From: JAJFUE01 sp041687335
GTDB lineage: Bacteria; Sumerlaeota; Sumerlaeia; MVZB01
Direction of reading: 5' to 3'
Length of the DNA: 64,000 nucleotides
Assembly: GCA_041687335.1 (NCBI GenBank)
Contig: JAWLCE010000025.1
Location: 1-64,000, forward strand
Each line of letters begins with the position of its first letter. Position 1 is the stretch's first letter. The notes beneath the pieces were generated by a model that was not told the origin of the DNA, ran no database searches, and saw nothing but the letters and a program-made list of their open reading frames with translations. Positions 42,388 through 52,179 of this stretch are shown here, piece after piece. The position numbers and the translations under genes were made by a program.

Positions 42388-44835
42388 TCAGCTGCCCGCG
42401 GGGCCGGCGACGTTGATCGAGGTCTGGTAGGCCTCGCGCTGCGCATCACGCGGCTTGGGCGGGGTCGGGTAGGAAATGCGGAAGTGGTAGCGGGCCATCA
42501 GCGCCCCCACCAGCGCCTCGCGAATCTGCTGGAGGTGGCGCATCGTCAGGTTGCACTCGTCGAACTGGCCGTCGCGGAAACGCTCGGTGATCGCGTTTTG
42601 GACGGTGCGGCGCAGCTCGCTCTCGCTGACCTGACCGCCGGTGAAGCGGCTGGAGGCGATCGCCTCGACCGAGTCGGCCAGCAGCAGGATCGCCGCTTCC
42701 ACCGACTGCGGCTTGGGGCCGGGGTAGCGGAAATCATCCTCGCGCACCGGGTCCACCGTCTCGCTTTCCTCGTAGCGGCGCACCGCCTCCTGATAAAAAT
42801 ATCGGATCAGGCCGGTGCCGTGGTGCTGCGGGATAAAGTCGACGATCTTTTCGGGCAGCTTGTATTGGCGGGCCAGCTCGACCCCCTCCTTGACGTGGTT
42901 TTTAATGATCAGCACGCTCATGTAGGGTGAGAGCCGGCTGTGCGCCTTCTTGTCATCGAGCGTGACTTGGTTTTCGCTGAAGTACTTCGGCTTGACCAGC
43001 TTGCCGATGTCGTGGAAGTAGGTGCCGGCGCGGACCAGCAGCGTGTTGGCGCCGATCGCCTCGGCGGCGGCCTCGGCCAGCTTGGAGACGTTCAACGTAT
43101 GCTGGTAGGTGCCCGGCGATTTCATTTCAAGCTGGCGCACCAGCGGGTGCTTCAGGCCGGTCAGCTCGAGCAGGCGCAGGTCGGTGACGATGCCGAAGGC
43201 CCACTCGAAGACCACCAGCAGGATGAGGGTGGCGAGCGCGGCGGCCAGACCGTTCAGGAAACCGAAAAGCATGAGCTGGTCGATCTCGTTGAGCATGGCG
43301 AGGATGCTGTCGTAGCCATCGGGGACGAGCCAGTGCGGGTCGGCCAGCGCCAGCACCATCAAGGTGAGCACGTTGACCAGGCCGACCTTGATGCCGGCGC
43401 GCAGAATGTCGATCCGGCCGCGGACGTTGCGGCTGGCCAGGACGCCGGCAAAGCCGCCGAAGAGGGCATAGATCAGGAACTCCAGCTCGAAGCCGGCCGC
43501 GACGCCGAAGAGGCAACTGGCCGCCAGCACCAGCACGAACGCCACCTGGGGCGCGATGAGCAGGGAGGAAAGCATGCCGACCAGCGCGGCCGGGAACCAG
43601 ATCATGACCATCAGCGGCTCCAGCTCGCGCCAGACCATCGCCTCGCCAATGAGCAGCACCACCAGCGCCGGCAGGACGTGCAGCGTGATGGTGGAGGCGT
43701 CCAGGGTCATGTCGCGGCGGAAGCGCTGCAGGTAGATCAGGACGGCGATGAAGAAAATGCCCGTCAGCAGCATGACGCCGAGCAGCTTGAAGCTGTCCAT
43801 GCGCCAGCGCAGCAAATTGAGTTCCTCAAGGGCGCGGGCCTGCACCGCGGTCAGGGTCTCGCCGGCATGGACGATGACGCCCCCGGCCGGGAAGAAGGCA
43901 ACAACCGGGTTGCGGGTGAGCTCACGCTCCTTGAGCCGGGCCAGCCAGTTGGAGGCCTCCGCGCTGTGGACAATGTTGGGCTCCAGCACCTGGAGCAGCA
44001 GGTCCAGAACGGCGCGCCGCAGGTCGGCCGTGTTTTCGGCGGAACCGAAATGGCGCGGCAACAACTCGCGGTCGAGGAACTCGCGCACGTAGCGGGTCGG
44101 CACCGCCGAACCCTGCGGGGCAAACAGCCACTCCAGCACGCGATCGGGATCGGGCGGCTCGGCGACCGACGGGGCCTCCAGCGCCCGACGGTCGATCTCG
44201 GCGGCCAACCGCACGTCGAGCACCCCGCCGGCGCTGTGGGCGCGATAGCTGCTCAGGTTGGTGACGATGCCGCGATGCTCGATCAGGGTCTCCAGGATCA
44301 GGCGCAGCTCGCGCTGCAGACGCTCCATGCTCATCGGCAGATGAGTGCGTCGCTCGAGCATCGGCGGGGTGAGCTGCTGGATGGTCGCGTTGGAGACGAC
44401 GATGTTGTGGGTCTCGGCCATGCGGGCGGTGAACTGCCGGATGGCCTCGGGTTCCTGCGGCCGCGCGCGGGCCAGCTCCTCGGTCAGGATCTGGAGGCGC
44501 TGCAGCATCCGCTCCTCGGCATTGACCCGCCGCACCCAGACCTGCACGCGGCGCTGGTGCGCCTCGGCGATCGCCTGGTTGGTGGCGACCTGGTCGACCA
44601 GCTCGATCGGACGGATGGCATGGATGGTCTGCTGGACCTCGACGCCCTCCTCGGTCGGGTAGAGGCTCTTGAACGGGTAGGGCGCCAGGATGATGACGAT
44701 GATCGCATACCAGCCGAAGGCGGTCAGGCGGGCGTGCCAGCGGCGCAGCCTCCCCGCGGGCGTCGGCTCACCCGGGCGGCGCGGCTCCAGGACCGGGTCC
44801 TCGTAGCGCAGCGGGCTCTGGATCGGGTTAGCCAT
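42388..44835 (-). CDS. pgpH: 7TM-HD phosphohydrolase, PgpH/YqfF type
   Basis: 815 residues. One N-terminal membrane helix (about 40-55), a large extracytoplasmic 7TMR-HDED-type domain (about 60-340), seven membrane helices (about 350-560), then a cytosolic HD domain with 'YFHDIGKLVKPKYFSENQ' (HD at 608-609), 'IPQHHGTGLIRYFY' and 'LLLADSVEAI'. In Listeria this family hydrolyses cyclic di-AMP. I cannot tell whether c-di-AMP is made here, since no disA/dacA gene is in view. The start lies 8 bases inside phoH, and a phoH-pgpH pair is widely conserved, often followed by ybeY, which is not next here. Confidence 0.92.
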   Translation of the reverse strand: MANPIQSPLRYEDPVLEPRRPGEPTPAGRLRRWHARLTAFGWYAIIVIILAPYPFKSLYPTEEGVEVQQTIHAIRPIELVDQVATNQAIAEAHQRRVQVWVRRVNAEERMLQRLQILTEELARARPQEPEAIRQFTARMAETHNIVVSNATIQQLTPPMLERRTHLPMSMERLQRELRLILETLIEHRGIVTNLSSYRAHSAGGVLDVRLAAEIDRRALEAPSVAEPPDPDRVLEWLFAPQGSAVPTRYVREFLDRELLPRHFGSAENTADLRRAVLDLLLQVLEPNIVHSAEASNWLARLKERELTRNPVVAFFPAGGVIVHAGETLTAVQARALEELNLLRWRMDSFKLLGVMLLTGIFFIAVLIYLQRFRRDMTLDASTITLHVLPALVVLLIGEAMVWRELEPLMVMIWFPAALVGMLSSLLIAPQVAFVLVLAASCLFGVAAGFELEFLIYALFGGFAGVLASRNVRGRIDILRAGIKVGLVNVLTLMVLALADPHWLVPDGYDSILAMLNEIDQLMLFGFLNGLAAALATLILLVVFEWAFGIVTDLRLLELTGLKHPLVRQLEMKSPGTYQHTLNVSKLAEAAAEAIGANTLLVRAGTYFHDIGKLVKPKYFSENQVTLDDKKAHSRLSPYMSVLIIKNHVKEGVELARQYKLPEKIVDFIPQHHGTGLIRYFYQEAVRRYEESETVDPVREDDFRYPGPKPQSVEAAILLLADSVEAIASSRFTGGQVSESELRRTVQNAITERFRDGQFDECNLTMRHLQQIREALVGALMARYHFRISYPTPPKPRDAQREAYQTSINVAGPAGS

Positions 44836-45799
44836 GTTTTTCGTAGGCCTGGATGATGCGCTGCACCAGGGGATGGCGCACCACGTCGCGCCCCGAGAAC
44901 TCGATGAAGTCGATCCCCTCGACGCGCGCGAGCGCCTTGCGTACGTGGACCAGGCCCGAGGCCTGGCCCTTGGGAAGATCGATCTGGGTCACGTCGCCGG
45001 TCACCACGGCCTGGCTGTCCAGTCCCAAGCGCGTCAGGAACATCTTCATCTGCTCGATGGAGGTATTCTGGGCCTCGTCCAGGATGATGAAGCTGTTGTT
45101 GAGCGTGCGCCCCCGCATGAAGGCCAGCGGCGCGATCTCGATGATGCCGTCCTCGATGTAGGCCTTCATCTTTTCCGGCTCGAGCATCTCGTAGAGCGCG
45201 TCGTAGAGCGGGCGCAGGTAGGGATTGAGCTTCTGGGCGATGTCACCGGGCAGGAAGCCCAGCCGCTCGCCGGCCTCGACCGCCGGCCGCACCAGGATGA
45301 TGCGCCCGACGTGTCCGCTGACCAGGCGGGCCACCGCCATCGCGACGGCGAGATAGGTTTTGCCGGTGCCGGCGGGGCCGACGCCGAAGACCAGGTCGTG
45401 ACGGCGGATCGAGTCGATGTAGCGCTTCTGATTGGGTGAGAGCGGTGCGACGTGGCGCCGCTTGAGCGGCACGGGAATCGTATCGAGGAAGACTTCCTTG
45501 ATGGCGCCGGGCTCGGCCTCGCTGAAGTGGCGTGAGGCCATGTGAATCTGCTGGCTGGAAAGTTCATTGCCCGAGCCGCGCTGGACGGCCAGCAGCTCGC
45601 TGATCATGGTATAGGCGGCATCCACATCGGCCACCGAGCCGCTCAGGCGCAGCTCATTGCCGCGGGCGACGATCTTGGCCTTGACCCGCTGCTGGATCGA
45701 CTTGAGCTTGCGGTCGCCCAAGCCGCAAAACTTGAGCAACTCGTCCTGGTCCAGGGTAATGATTTTCTGTATGGTTTCGGCCAACGGCTGATCGTCCAA
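44828..45799 (-). CDS. phoH: PhoH-family P-loop ATPase
   Basis: 323 residues from a TTG at 45799. KH-like N-terminal region with 'LLKFCGLGDRKLKSIQQ', then Walker A 'GPAGTGKTYLAVAMAVARLV', 'RPAVEAGERLGFLPGD' and Walker B 'FIILDEAQNTSIEQMKMFLT'. The family couples ATP hydrolysis to RNA metabolism and often sits beside pgpH and ybeY. Between the TTG and codons upstream there is no ATG or GTG except a GTG at 45892. The only in-frame ATG, 45955, lies inside a family A palindrome and is not coding. AAGGGG ends one base before the TTG, so the start is plausible but not certain. Confidence 0.88.
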   Translation of the reverse strand: MDDQPLAETIQKIITLDQDELLKFCGLGDRKLKSIQQRVKAKIVARGNELRLSGSVADVDAAYTMISELLAVQRGSGNELSSQQIHMASRHFSEAEPGAIKEVFLDTIPVPLKRRHVAPLSPNQKRYIDSIRRHDLVFGVGPAGTGKTYLAVAMAVARLVSGHVGRIILVRPAVEAGERLGFLPGDIAQKLNPYLRPLYDALYEMLEPEKMKAYIEDGIIEIAPLAFMRGRTLNNSFIILDEAQNTSIEQMKMFLTRLGLDSQAVVTGDVTQIDLPKGQASGLVHVRKALARVEGIDFIEFSGRDVVRHPLVQRIIQAYEKHG

Positions 45800-45856
45800 A
45801 CCCCTTGGATATGTTGAGGGCCGGGGCCGGTGACGGCCTCGCCGTTTGTATATTGT

Positions 45857-45886
45857 ATCGTACTGGCGCGGCCAAAGGGGAGTCAA
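45857..45886 (-). promoter_or_regulatory. Candidate sigma-70-type promoter for phoH-pgpH
   Basis: Minus strand: TTGACT (45881-45886), 18 bases, then TACGAT (45857-45862); an overlapping TACAAT at 45852-45857 has a long 23-base spacing. Transcription would begin about 50 bases before the TTG start of phoH, consistent with that start choice. Confidence 0.4.
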
Positions 45887-45929
45887 GCCCACAAAAGCGC
45901 CAAGCCCAAGCGTAGGGCGACTCTTCCAT

Positions 45930-45955
45930 GGTAGGTCGGCTCTTCGAGCCGACAT
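45930..45955 (+). repeat. Palindrome family A, copy 4
   Basis: GTCGGCTC-TTC-GAGCCGAC with the conserved GGTAG and AT flanks; a degraded partial copy (GTAGGGCGACTCTTCC) lies just before it at about 45912-45927. Confidence 0.85.
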
Positions 45956-46457
45956 TTTAACCCCCTGTCTTTATTATTCACCCCGTCCCGCAGAGACCAC
46001 CGCCTTCAACCCGCCACTTCGCATGTGTTGCGCGTGACGCATCGAGCAAGAGCCGATGGCTGGCCGGCACGAAACAGCCCCCAGAGGGGCGAGAGGGGCG
46101 AATAGCTCCGTTAGGAGCGGCATGTTTGTAGCAACCAACACCCCTAAATCAGAGCTCCATTAGGAGCGGCATGTGCTGAACCCCACCCTGTCCCACTCTG
46201 ACTGAATCTAAGAATATCCCTATTCAGGCCTTGCCGCAGCCTCGCCCCCTCCGCGCCTCCGCGTCAGAGAAAATAATTCTCTCTGATCCGCGTTCATCCG
46301 CGCCTCCGTCCGCGTGAATCCGCGTCCCATTCCTCTCCCTATCCCTCTGCGCCCCCGCCCGCCGGCGGGCGGGGCGATCCGGGCTGGCGTCGCGGCCGGG
46401 GATGAGCTATCTTGAGGCCAATGAACGGCGTGGCTGCCCGGCGGCCTGCCGCATCGG
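45956..46457. repeat. Divergent spacer with composite repeat module
   Basis: A 62-base element (45978-46039) matches 55164-55226. It is followed by a 'ggctggccggcacgaaacag' segment and hairpins GCTCC-GTTA-GGAGC (46105-46118) and GCTCC-ATTA-GGAGC (46154-46167) joined by 'gtttgtagcaaccaac', as at 56205-56265. 'atccgcgtcccattcctctc' phrases lie at about 46285-46340. No gene seen. Confidence 0.8.
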
Positions 46458-47924
46458 ATGAAACCCATGGCCCCGACTGCCCCCCGAACCACCCCGCCGG
46501 AAACGGCGGCCGCACCGCCCCCACCGTGCGGAGGGTCACCCACGCTGGGCGCCCGCCGCTACCTGATCGGCTATGTTTTGTTTGTGGTCCTGCTGACCGC
46601 CGCGGTGCTGGGGGCGATTCGCGCCTACCCCGGCTGGCTGGATGGGCACCAGCGCTCGCGCGAGCGCTATGCCGCCGAGCGGGCATTGGCGGCGCTGGCG
46701 GCGGGCGACCGCGATCTGGCGCGCGCCGAGGTGGCGCTGCTGGCCGAGGAGCGGCCGATCTACATCGGCGGGCTGTTCAACCGACGCTTCAGCGAAATCT
46801 GGGAAGGCCCCGTCCTCCGCGATCGGGTCACGATCTACGAGCGGCTGACCGCCGAGCTGCTTCGGGCCGACCTGACCGCCGAGGCCGAGACGGTGGCGTG
46901 GAAGACCCTGCTGGAGCACCACATCACCAACCGGCCGCTGGAACTGATCATCCCCTGGGAGCTGCTGTGCGCGGCCAAGTCGGCCAACGAGGATTGGTTT
47001 TCGGCCTTCCAGGCGGCGCGCATCCTGGCGGCCCACGGGGCGGAGCAGGTGCGCCCGCCCAGCCAGATGGACCCCCTGCCCTTCGCCGACGACCCGGAGG
47101 TCAGCCGGCGAATGCAGCAGGAGTTGCCGCCGCCCGTCATGCGGGCGCTGCGGCTGCTGGGCGAGCAACCGGCGGCGGCTGATTTCAGGCAGGCGCTGAC
47201 GCTGCTCGAGCGGGCGCGCGAGCAGGCGGTCAACCCGGCCGTCGCGCAGCAGCTCGATCAGGTCCTGCACAAGGCCTACCTGGACGCCGGGCAGCGCGGA
47301 CAGGCCCAGCAGCTGCTGGCGCGCAAGTGGGGGCGCGACCCGGGCTTCATGACCGAGTTCTGGCGCTCGTGGCCCAACACGGGCGCGGGCGGAATGCTGT
47401 TCGAGCGCGACCCGAGCCTGCTCGACTACATGTGGCGCGAGCGACCGGCGGAGAACCGGCTGTCGGTGGCCAACTTCATGGACACCTTTGCCGAGGACTC
47501 GCGGATGCGGGTGGAGGACTTCCGCGACCTGCGCGTGCGGCAACTGGGCTATTTCAACGAGGCCAATACCTTCGAGTCGATCGGCGGGCGGGCCTACATG
47601 AATCAGAACGTGGCCGGCTCGATTGAGCTCGAAACGGCGGACACCGTGCGCCAGTTGGCGATCGGCTACAATTCCAGCCCGGCGCTGGGCATCCACCCGA
47701 TCATGCTGGTGCAGGTGGATCACGATCCCTTCATCCCGGTCTACCTGGAATCCGAGGGCGAGGCGATCGCGACGGTGGATGTGAACATCCCGCCCGGCCG
47801 CCACGAGCTGACCTTCGTCTATCTCAACGACGCGGTCTTTGCCTGGCCCTCGCGCCAGGTGCACGAGGACCGCAACCTGGTGCTGCACCGGCTCGCGCTG
47901 ATCCACGTCGAGCGGCCGGGCTGA
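46458..47924 (+). CDS. Membrane-anchored TPR-like protein with C-terminal carbohydrate-binding-like domain
   Basis: 488 residues. Pro/Ala-rich cytosolic start, one membrane helix (about 34-55), then Ala-rich helical repeats resembling TPRs (about 70-310). A C-terminal beta domain ends 'HELTFVYLNDAVFAWPSRQV' then 'HEDRNLVLHRLALIHV'. The ND..DRNL pattern is reminiscent of calcium-dependent xylan-binding modules (CBM36/60 type), which I offer only as a resemblance. It precedes GT4 and GT-C genes by 10 bases, so it may belong to a surface-glycan assembly operon. Alternative ATG at 46467. Confidence 0.65.
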   Translation: MKPMAPTAPRTTPPETAAAPPPPCGGSPTLGARRYLIGYVLFVVLLTAAVLGAIRAYPGWLDGHQRSRERYAAERALAALAAGDRDLARAEVALLAEERPIYIGGLFNRRFSEIWEGPVLRDRVTIYERLTAELLRADLTAEAETVAWKTLLEHHITNRPLELIIPWELLCAAKSANEDWFSAFQAARILAAHGAEQVRPPSQMDPLPFADDPEVSRRMQQELPPPVMRALRLLGEQPAAADFRQALTLLERAREQAVNPAVAQQLDQVLHKAYLDAGQRGQAQQLLARKWGRDPGFMTEFWRSWPNTGAGGMLFERDPSLLDYMWRERPAENRLSVANFMDTFAEDSRMRVEDFRDLRVRQLGYFNEANTFESIGGRAYMNQNVAGSIELETADTVRQLAIGYNSSPALGIHPIMLVQVDHDPFIPVYLESEGEAIATVDVNIPPGRHELTFVYLNDAVFAWPSRQVHEDRNLVLHRLALIHVERPG

Positions 47925-47934
47925 GGGCCGGCCG

Positions 47935-49068
47935 ATGGCGCCGCCAACGGTTCTATATCTGATCGATCATGTGGCGCTGGGGGGCGGCGAGACCAGCTTC
48001 TTGGCTCTCATCGGGCGGGCGCTGGCGCGCGCGGCGGTGCGGCCGGTGGTGGTCGCGCCGGCCGAGGGTCCTCTGACCGAGGCGCTGGCGCGGCTGGGCG
48101 CGCCGGTGGAGATCGTGCCCTTTCCGCTGCGGTTGCGCCGGGGCTTGGTGCCGGCTTGGCGGCCGGGGCCGGCGCGCGCGCTGGGGGCGCTGGCGCGGCG
48201 CGAGCGGGCCGAGCTGATCCATGTCTATCACTTCTTCGGGATGTTCGCGGGCGGACCGGCGGCGCGGCGGCTTGGGCTGCCGCTGGCCTGGACCTGTCAC
48301 GGCGACTGGGAACTGGGCAATGCGATGCGGCGCTGGGCGGCGCGGCGTTGGGTGGGCCATGCGGCCTGCGTCTCGGGCGAGGTGCAGGCGGCGGCGGAGC
48401 GGGTGCTGGGGGGTGGGCGCTGCTCGCGGGTCTACCTCGGCATCGAGCCGTTTGATGCGCAGGGGCGGGCCGATGGGCGGGCGGCGATCCGGCAGGAGTT
48501 GGACGAGCCGCAAGAGGCGCCGATCATCGGGGTGGTGGGCCGCTTTCAGCCGATCAAGGGGCACGAGCGGCTGCTGGCGGCGCTGGCGGCGCTGCGCGCG
48601 CGGGCGCCGGGGCTGCGCGTCTGGCTGATCGGCGAGGCGCTCAACGAGGCCGAGGCGGCCCACAAGGCGCGCATCGAGCGGCAGGCCGCCGAGCTGGGCG
48701 GGGTGCGGCTGCTGGGCTTCCGCCCCGACGCGCGCCGGCTGATGCGCGCCCTCGACGCGCTGGTCATCCCCTCGGATGCCGAATCATTTTCGATGGTCGC
48801 GGCCGAGGGGCTTGAGGCGGGCGTGCCGGTGGTGGGCCCCGATGGCGGCGGGCCGCGCGAGATCATCGCTACGCCCGCGACGGGGCAACGGTTCCGCCCC
48901 GAAATGGCCGGGGACCTGACGCGGGCGACGCTGCTGGCGCTGGCGCGCGAGGGCTTCGACCCCCTGGCCGGGCCGCGCCGTGTGGCCGAGCTGTTTTCGA
49001 TCGACGCCCACCTGGACCGCACGCTTGAGATTTATGGGCGCCTCATCGAGGGGCGCGGGGCCCCGTGA
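47935..49068 (+). CDS. Family 4 glycosyltransferase
   Basis: 377 residues, GT-B fold. 'VLYLIDHVALGGGETSFLAL' is the glycine-rich acceptor loop. The donor domain shows 'IIGVVGRFQPIKGHERLLAA', 'VRLLGFRPDARRLMRALDAL' and the EX7E-type 'PSDAESFSMVAAEGLEAGVP' (AES in place of the first Glu context). The stop overlaps the next gene by 4 bases (GTGA), coupling it to the membrane glycosyltransferase. Donor and acceptor unknown; cytoplasmic face of the inner membrane is expected. Confidence 0.9.
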   Translation: MAPPTVLYLIDHVALGGGETSFLALIGRALARAAVRPVVVAPAEGPLTEALARLGAPVEIVPFPLRLRRGLVPAWRPGPARALGALARRERAELIHVYHFFGMFAGGPAARRLGLPLAWTCHGDWELGNAMRRWAARRWVGHAACVSGEVQAAAERVLGGGRCSRVYLGIEPFDAQGRADGRAAIRQELDEPQEAPIIGVVGRFQPIKGHERLLAALAALRARAPGLRVWLIGEALNEAEAAHKARIERQAAELGGVRLLGFRPDARRLMRALDALVIPSDAESFSMVAAEGLEAGVPVVGPDGGGPREIIATPATGQRFRPEMAGDLTRATLLALAREGFDPLAGPRRVAELFSIDAHLDRTLEIYGRLIEGRGAP

Positions 49069-50729
49069 CGCGCACGGGCCGCCACCTGATGCTCCTGCTG
49101 GCCGCGGCGCTGGTTTGGCGGGCGCTGGTGCTGGCCTCGCTGGGGGGGCATCCGCTGGCGGAGTGGCACCGCTGGGACCAGTCCGACATGGCGGTCTACC
49201 TTAAGCAGGCCGAGCGGCTGGCCGGGGGCGATTGGCTGGCCCGCCGGCCGGTGCGGCCCGAGCACGCCTGGATGGCCGCCGCCGCCGCGCCCGGGCGCTG
49301 GGCGAGTTGGTATCCCCCGGGAGTTTTCTATCAGGCGCCGCTGTATAGCTACCTGCTGGCGCCGCTGGCGTGGGCGGGGGTGGAGCCGGGCTGGCCGGCG
49401 CGCGCCCTGCAGGCGCTGGCGGGGATCGCGGCCTGCCTGCTGATGTATGGATTCACGCGCCGCCTGTTCGGGCCGGCCGCGGGACTGGCGGCCGGGCTGG
49501 CGACGGCGGCTTATGCCCCGCTGCTGATGATCGAGACCCAGCCGCTCAAGGAACCGCTGGCCCTCGCGTTAGCCTTGGCGGCGCTGGCGCTGGTGGCGGG
49601 CTGGCTGCGGCGGCCACGCGGGCCCGCCCCGCTGCTGGCCGGGGTGGTCGTGGGCGTGCTGGCGATGCTGCACGAGGGCACGCCGCCGATCGCGCTGGCG
49701 CTGCTGCTGGCGGGTCTGGCGCGCGGGCGGCGGCTGGGCGCGCGCGGCGCGGCCGGTTTTGCCGCGCTGTTCCTGTTGGGGGCTCTGCTGGGGTTCGCGC
49801 CGCTGCTGGCGCGCAATGTCGCGGTCGGTGCGCCGCCGCTGGCGATCTCGACGCGCCCGGCGATCACTTGGGCGCTCGCCAACCACCCCGATGCGCTGGA
49901 GGGCGGCCTGCGCTGGAGCAACCCCACCCCGCGCTTTGCCGAAATGATGGACGAGGTGGCGGCGGGGCGGCCCCTGCCCCTGGCGGTGGGGTCGGCCTGG
50001 CAGGGGGATTGGCCGCGGCTGCTGCTCAACTGGGCCCGGCGCGCGCTGGCGCTGCTGAGCCCCGCCGAATCGCCCGACAACACCGCCCTGCCCTACTTCC
50101 GGCTTTACGTGCCGATGCTCTGGCTGAGCCTTGATTTTGCCATCCTGCTGCCGCTGGCGGCCGTGGGACTGGCGCGACGACGGCCGCGGGCGTGGTGGGC
50201 GGCGCTCAGGCGCGGTTCGCCGATGGCCCTGACGCTGCTGTGGCTGGCGCTGATGGTGCCGGCGCTGGCGGCGGTCTTCCCGCTCGGGCGGCTGCGGCTG
50301 TTCCTGCTGCCGGCGCTGGCGCCGCTGGCGGGGCTGGGGGCGGTGGGGCTGCTGGCTGCCCTGCGCCGGCGCCGGCCGGTCCGACTGGCGGTGCTGGCGG
50401 CGGCGCTGCTGCTGGCCGTCGCGATCCAACGGGGGATCGACCGCGCCTGGCCGCTGGGCGGCTGGCGGGCGACCGATTTCAGCGTCGCCTCGCGCATCTA
50501 CCTGGACTGGCGCGAGCCGGCGCGGGCGCTGGCCGAGCTGGAGCGCGGGCAGGAGCTGCTGGGGGCGGCGGCGCCGAAGGCGCTGGCGGTCGAGCTGGCC
50601 CAGGCGCGGGGGCTGAATCTGGAGCTGGCCGGGGATCGAGCGGGCGCGGCCCGGGAGTATCGCCGCGCGCTGACCCTGGACCCCGGCTTTGCCCCGGCCC
50701 GCGAGCGGCTTGCCGGGCTGGATGAATGA
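49065..50729 (+). CDS. GT-C membrane glycosyltransferase (GT39/PMT-like) with C-terminal TPR
   Basis: 554 residues. About ten membrane helices. After the first helix, a periplasmic loop has 'DQSDMAVYLKQAERLAGG' and 'WYPPGVFYQAPLYSYLLA', matching the acidic loop and P-x-x-x-x-x-P-l-y pattern of dolichyl-phosphate-mannose-type transferases (PMT_2). These use polyprenyl-phosphate sugars on the periplasmic side. A tail of about 70 residues forms one to two TPR units ('AREYRRALTLDPGFAPARER'). Start is GTG at 49065 within the GT4 stop. Acceptor (protein or glycan) unknown. Confidence 0.82.
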   Translation: MTRTGRHLMLLLAAALVWRALVLASLGGHPLAEWHRWDQSDMAVYLKQAERLAGGDWLARRPVRPEHAWMAAAAAPGRWASWYPPGVFYQAPLYSYLLAPLAWAGVEPGWPARALQALAGIAACLLMYGFTRRLFGPAAGLAAGLATAAYAPLLMIETQPLKEPLALALALAALALVAGWLRRPRGPAPLLAGVVVGVLAMLHEGTPPIALALLLAGLARGRRLGARGAAGFAALFLLGALLGFAPLLARNVAVGAPPLAISTRPAITWALANHPDALEGGLRWSNPTPRFAEMMDEVAAGRPLPLAVGSAWQGDWPRLLLNWARRALALLSPAESPDNTALPYFRLYVPMLWLSLDFAILLPLAAVGLARRRPRAWWAALRRGSPMALTLLWLALMVPALAAVFPLGRLRLFLLPALAPLAGLGAVGLLAALRRRRPVRLAVLAAALLLAVAIQRGIDRAWPLGGWRATDFSVASRIYLDWREPARALAELERGQELLGAAAPKALAVELAQARGLNLELAGDRAGAAREYRRALTLDPGFAPARERLAGLDE

Positions 50730-50763
50730 AAACTCTAACGGCGCGGAAGCTGGACGGGAAATA

Positions 50764-50800
50764 CAAAGGCGCGGAGGGGGTTCCATCCTCCGCGCCTTTG
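50764..50800. terminator. Bidirectional hairpin between convergent genes
   Basis: CAAAGGCGCGGAGG (50764-50777) and CCTCCGCGCCTTTG (50787-50800) form a perfect 14-base stem with a 9-base loop between the convergent GT-C and cysteine synthase genes. T-tracts are weak on both sides. The right arm doubles as a 'cgcctttgcg' phrase repeat. Confidence 0.6.
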
Positions 50801-50837
50801 CGTTCTCTGCGGCATAATTCCGCGCTCTTGGGTCTCG

Positions 50838-51809
<972 letters not shown>

Positions 51810-52179
51810 GGGAGAGCCTGCCTCGCGCCACAGAATGGATCCGGCCGGGGATGCCCCGCCCTTGGATCTCAAGCCAGAATGGAAAAAAAGTCAAAGAAAA
51901 CCGATTGGAGGGCCTGGTTCATGATCAAGAGTTGTAATCACCCATTTTCATGAATGGGTGCCATGATTCACGCCAAAGCGCCAAGGTGCCAAGATCGCCA
52001 CCCAGCCCCGAAGGGGCGAACGCACGTAGCCGGGGGTGACCGAAGGGAACCCCCGGTCAAGGTGCCCGACCATCCGAGCCCCGAAGGGGCGACCGAATCT
52101 TCGCATCAACAATCTCGCAAATATAAATTTCTCTGCGCCCTTCGCGCCTCTGCGCCCTTTGCGACAAATCATCTCCATC
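51810..52179. repeat. Spacer with inverted 59/60-base element and GAA-loop hairpins
   Basis: Contains a 'cgccaaagcgccaaggtgcc' phrase (51971-51990), an element at 52001-52060 that is the inverse of 19797-19855, GCCCC-GAA-GGGGC hairpins at 52005-52017 and 52078-52090 (each followed by GAAC or GACC), and a 'ctgcgccctttgcgacaa' phrase (about 52150-52167). No gene seen. Confidence 0.8.

Noticed and set aside
42940..44856. 638-codon plus-strand frame opposite pgpH
   Set aside because: Antisense of a membrane HD protein with clear motifs; its Gln/Asp/His-rich translation is typical of GC-rich shadow frames.
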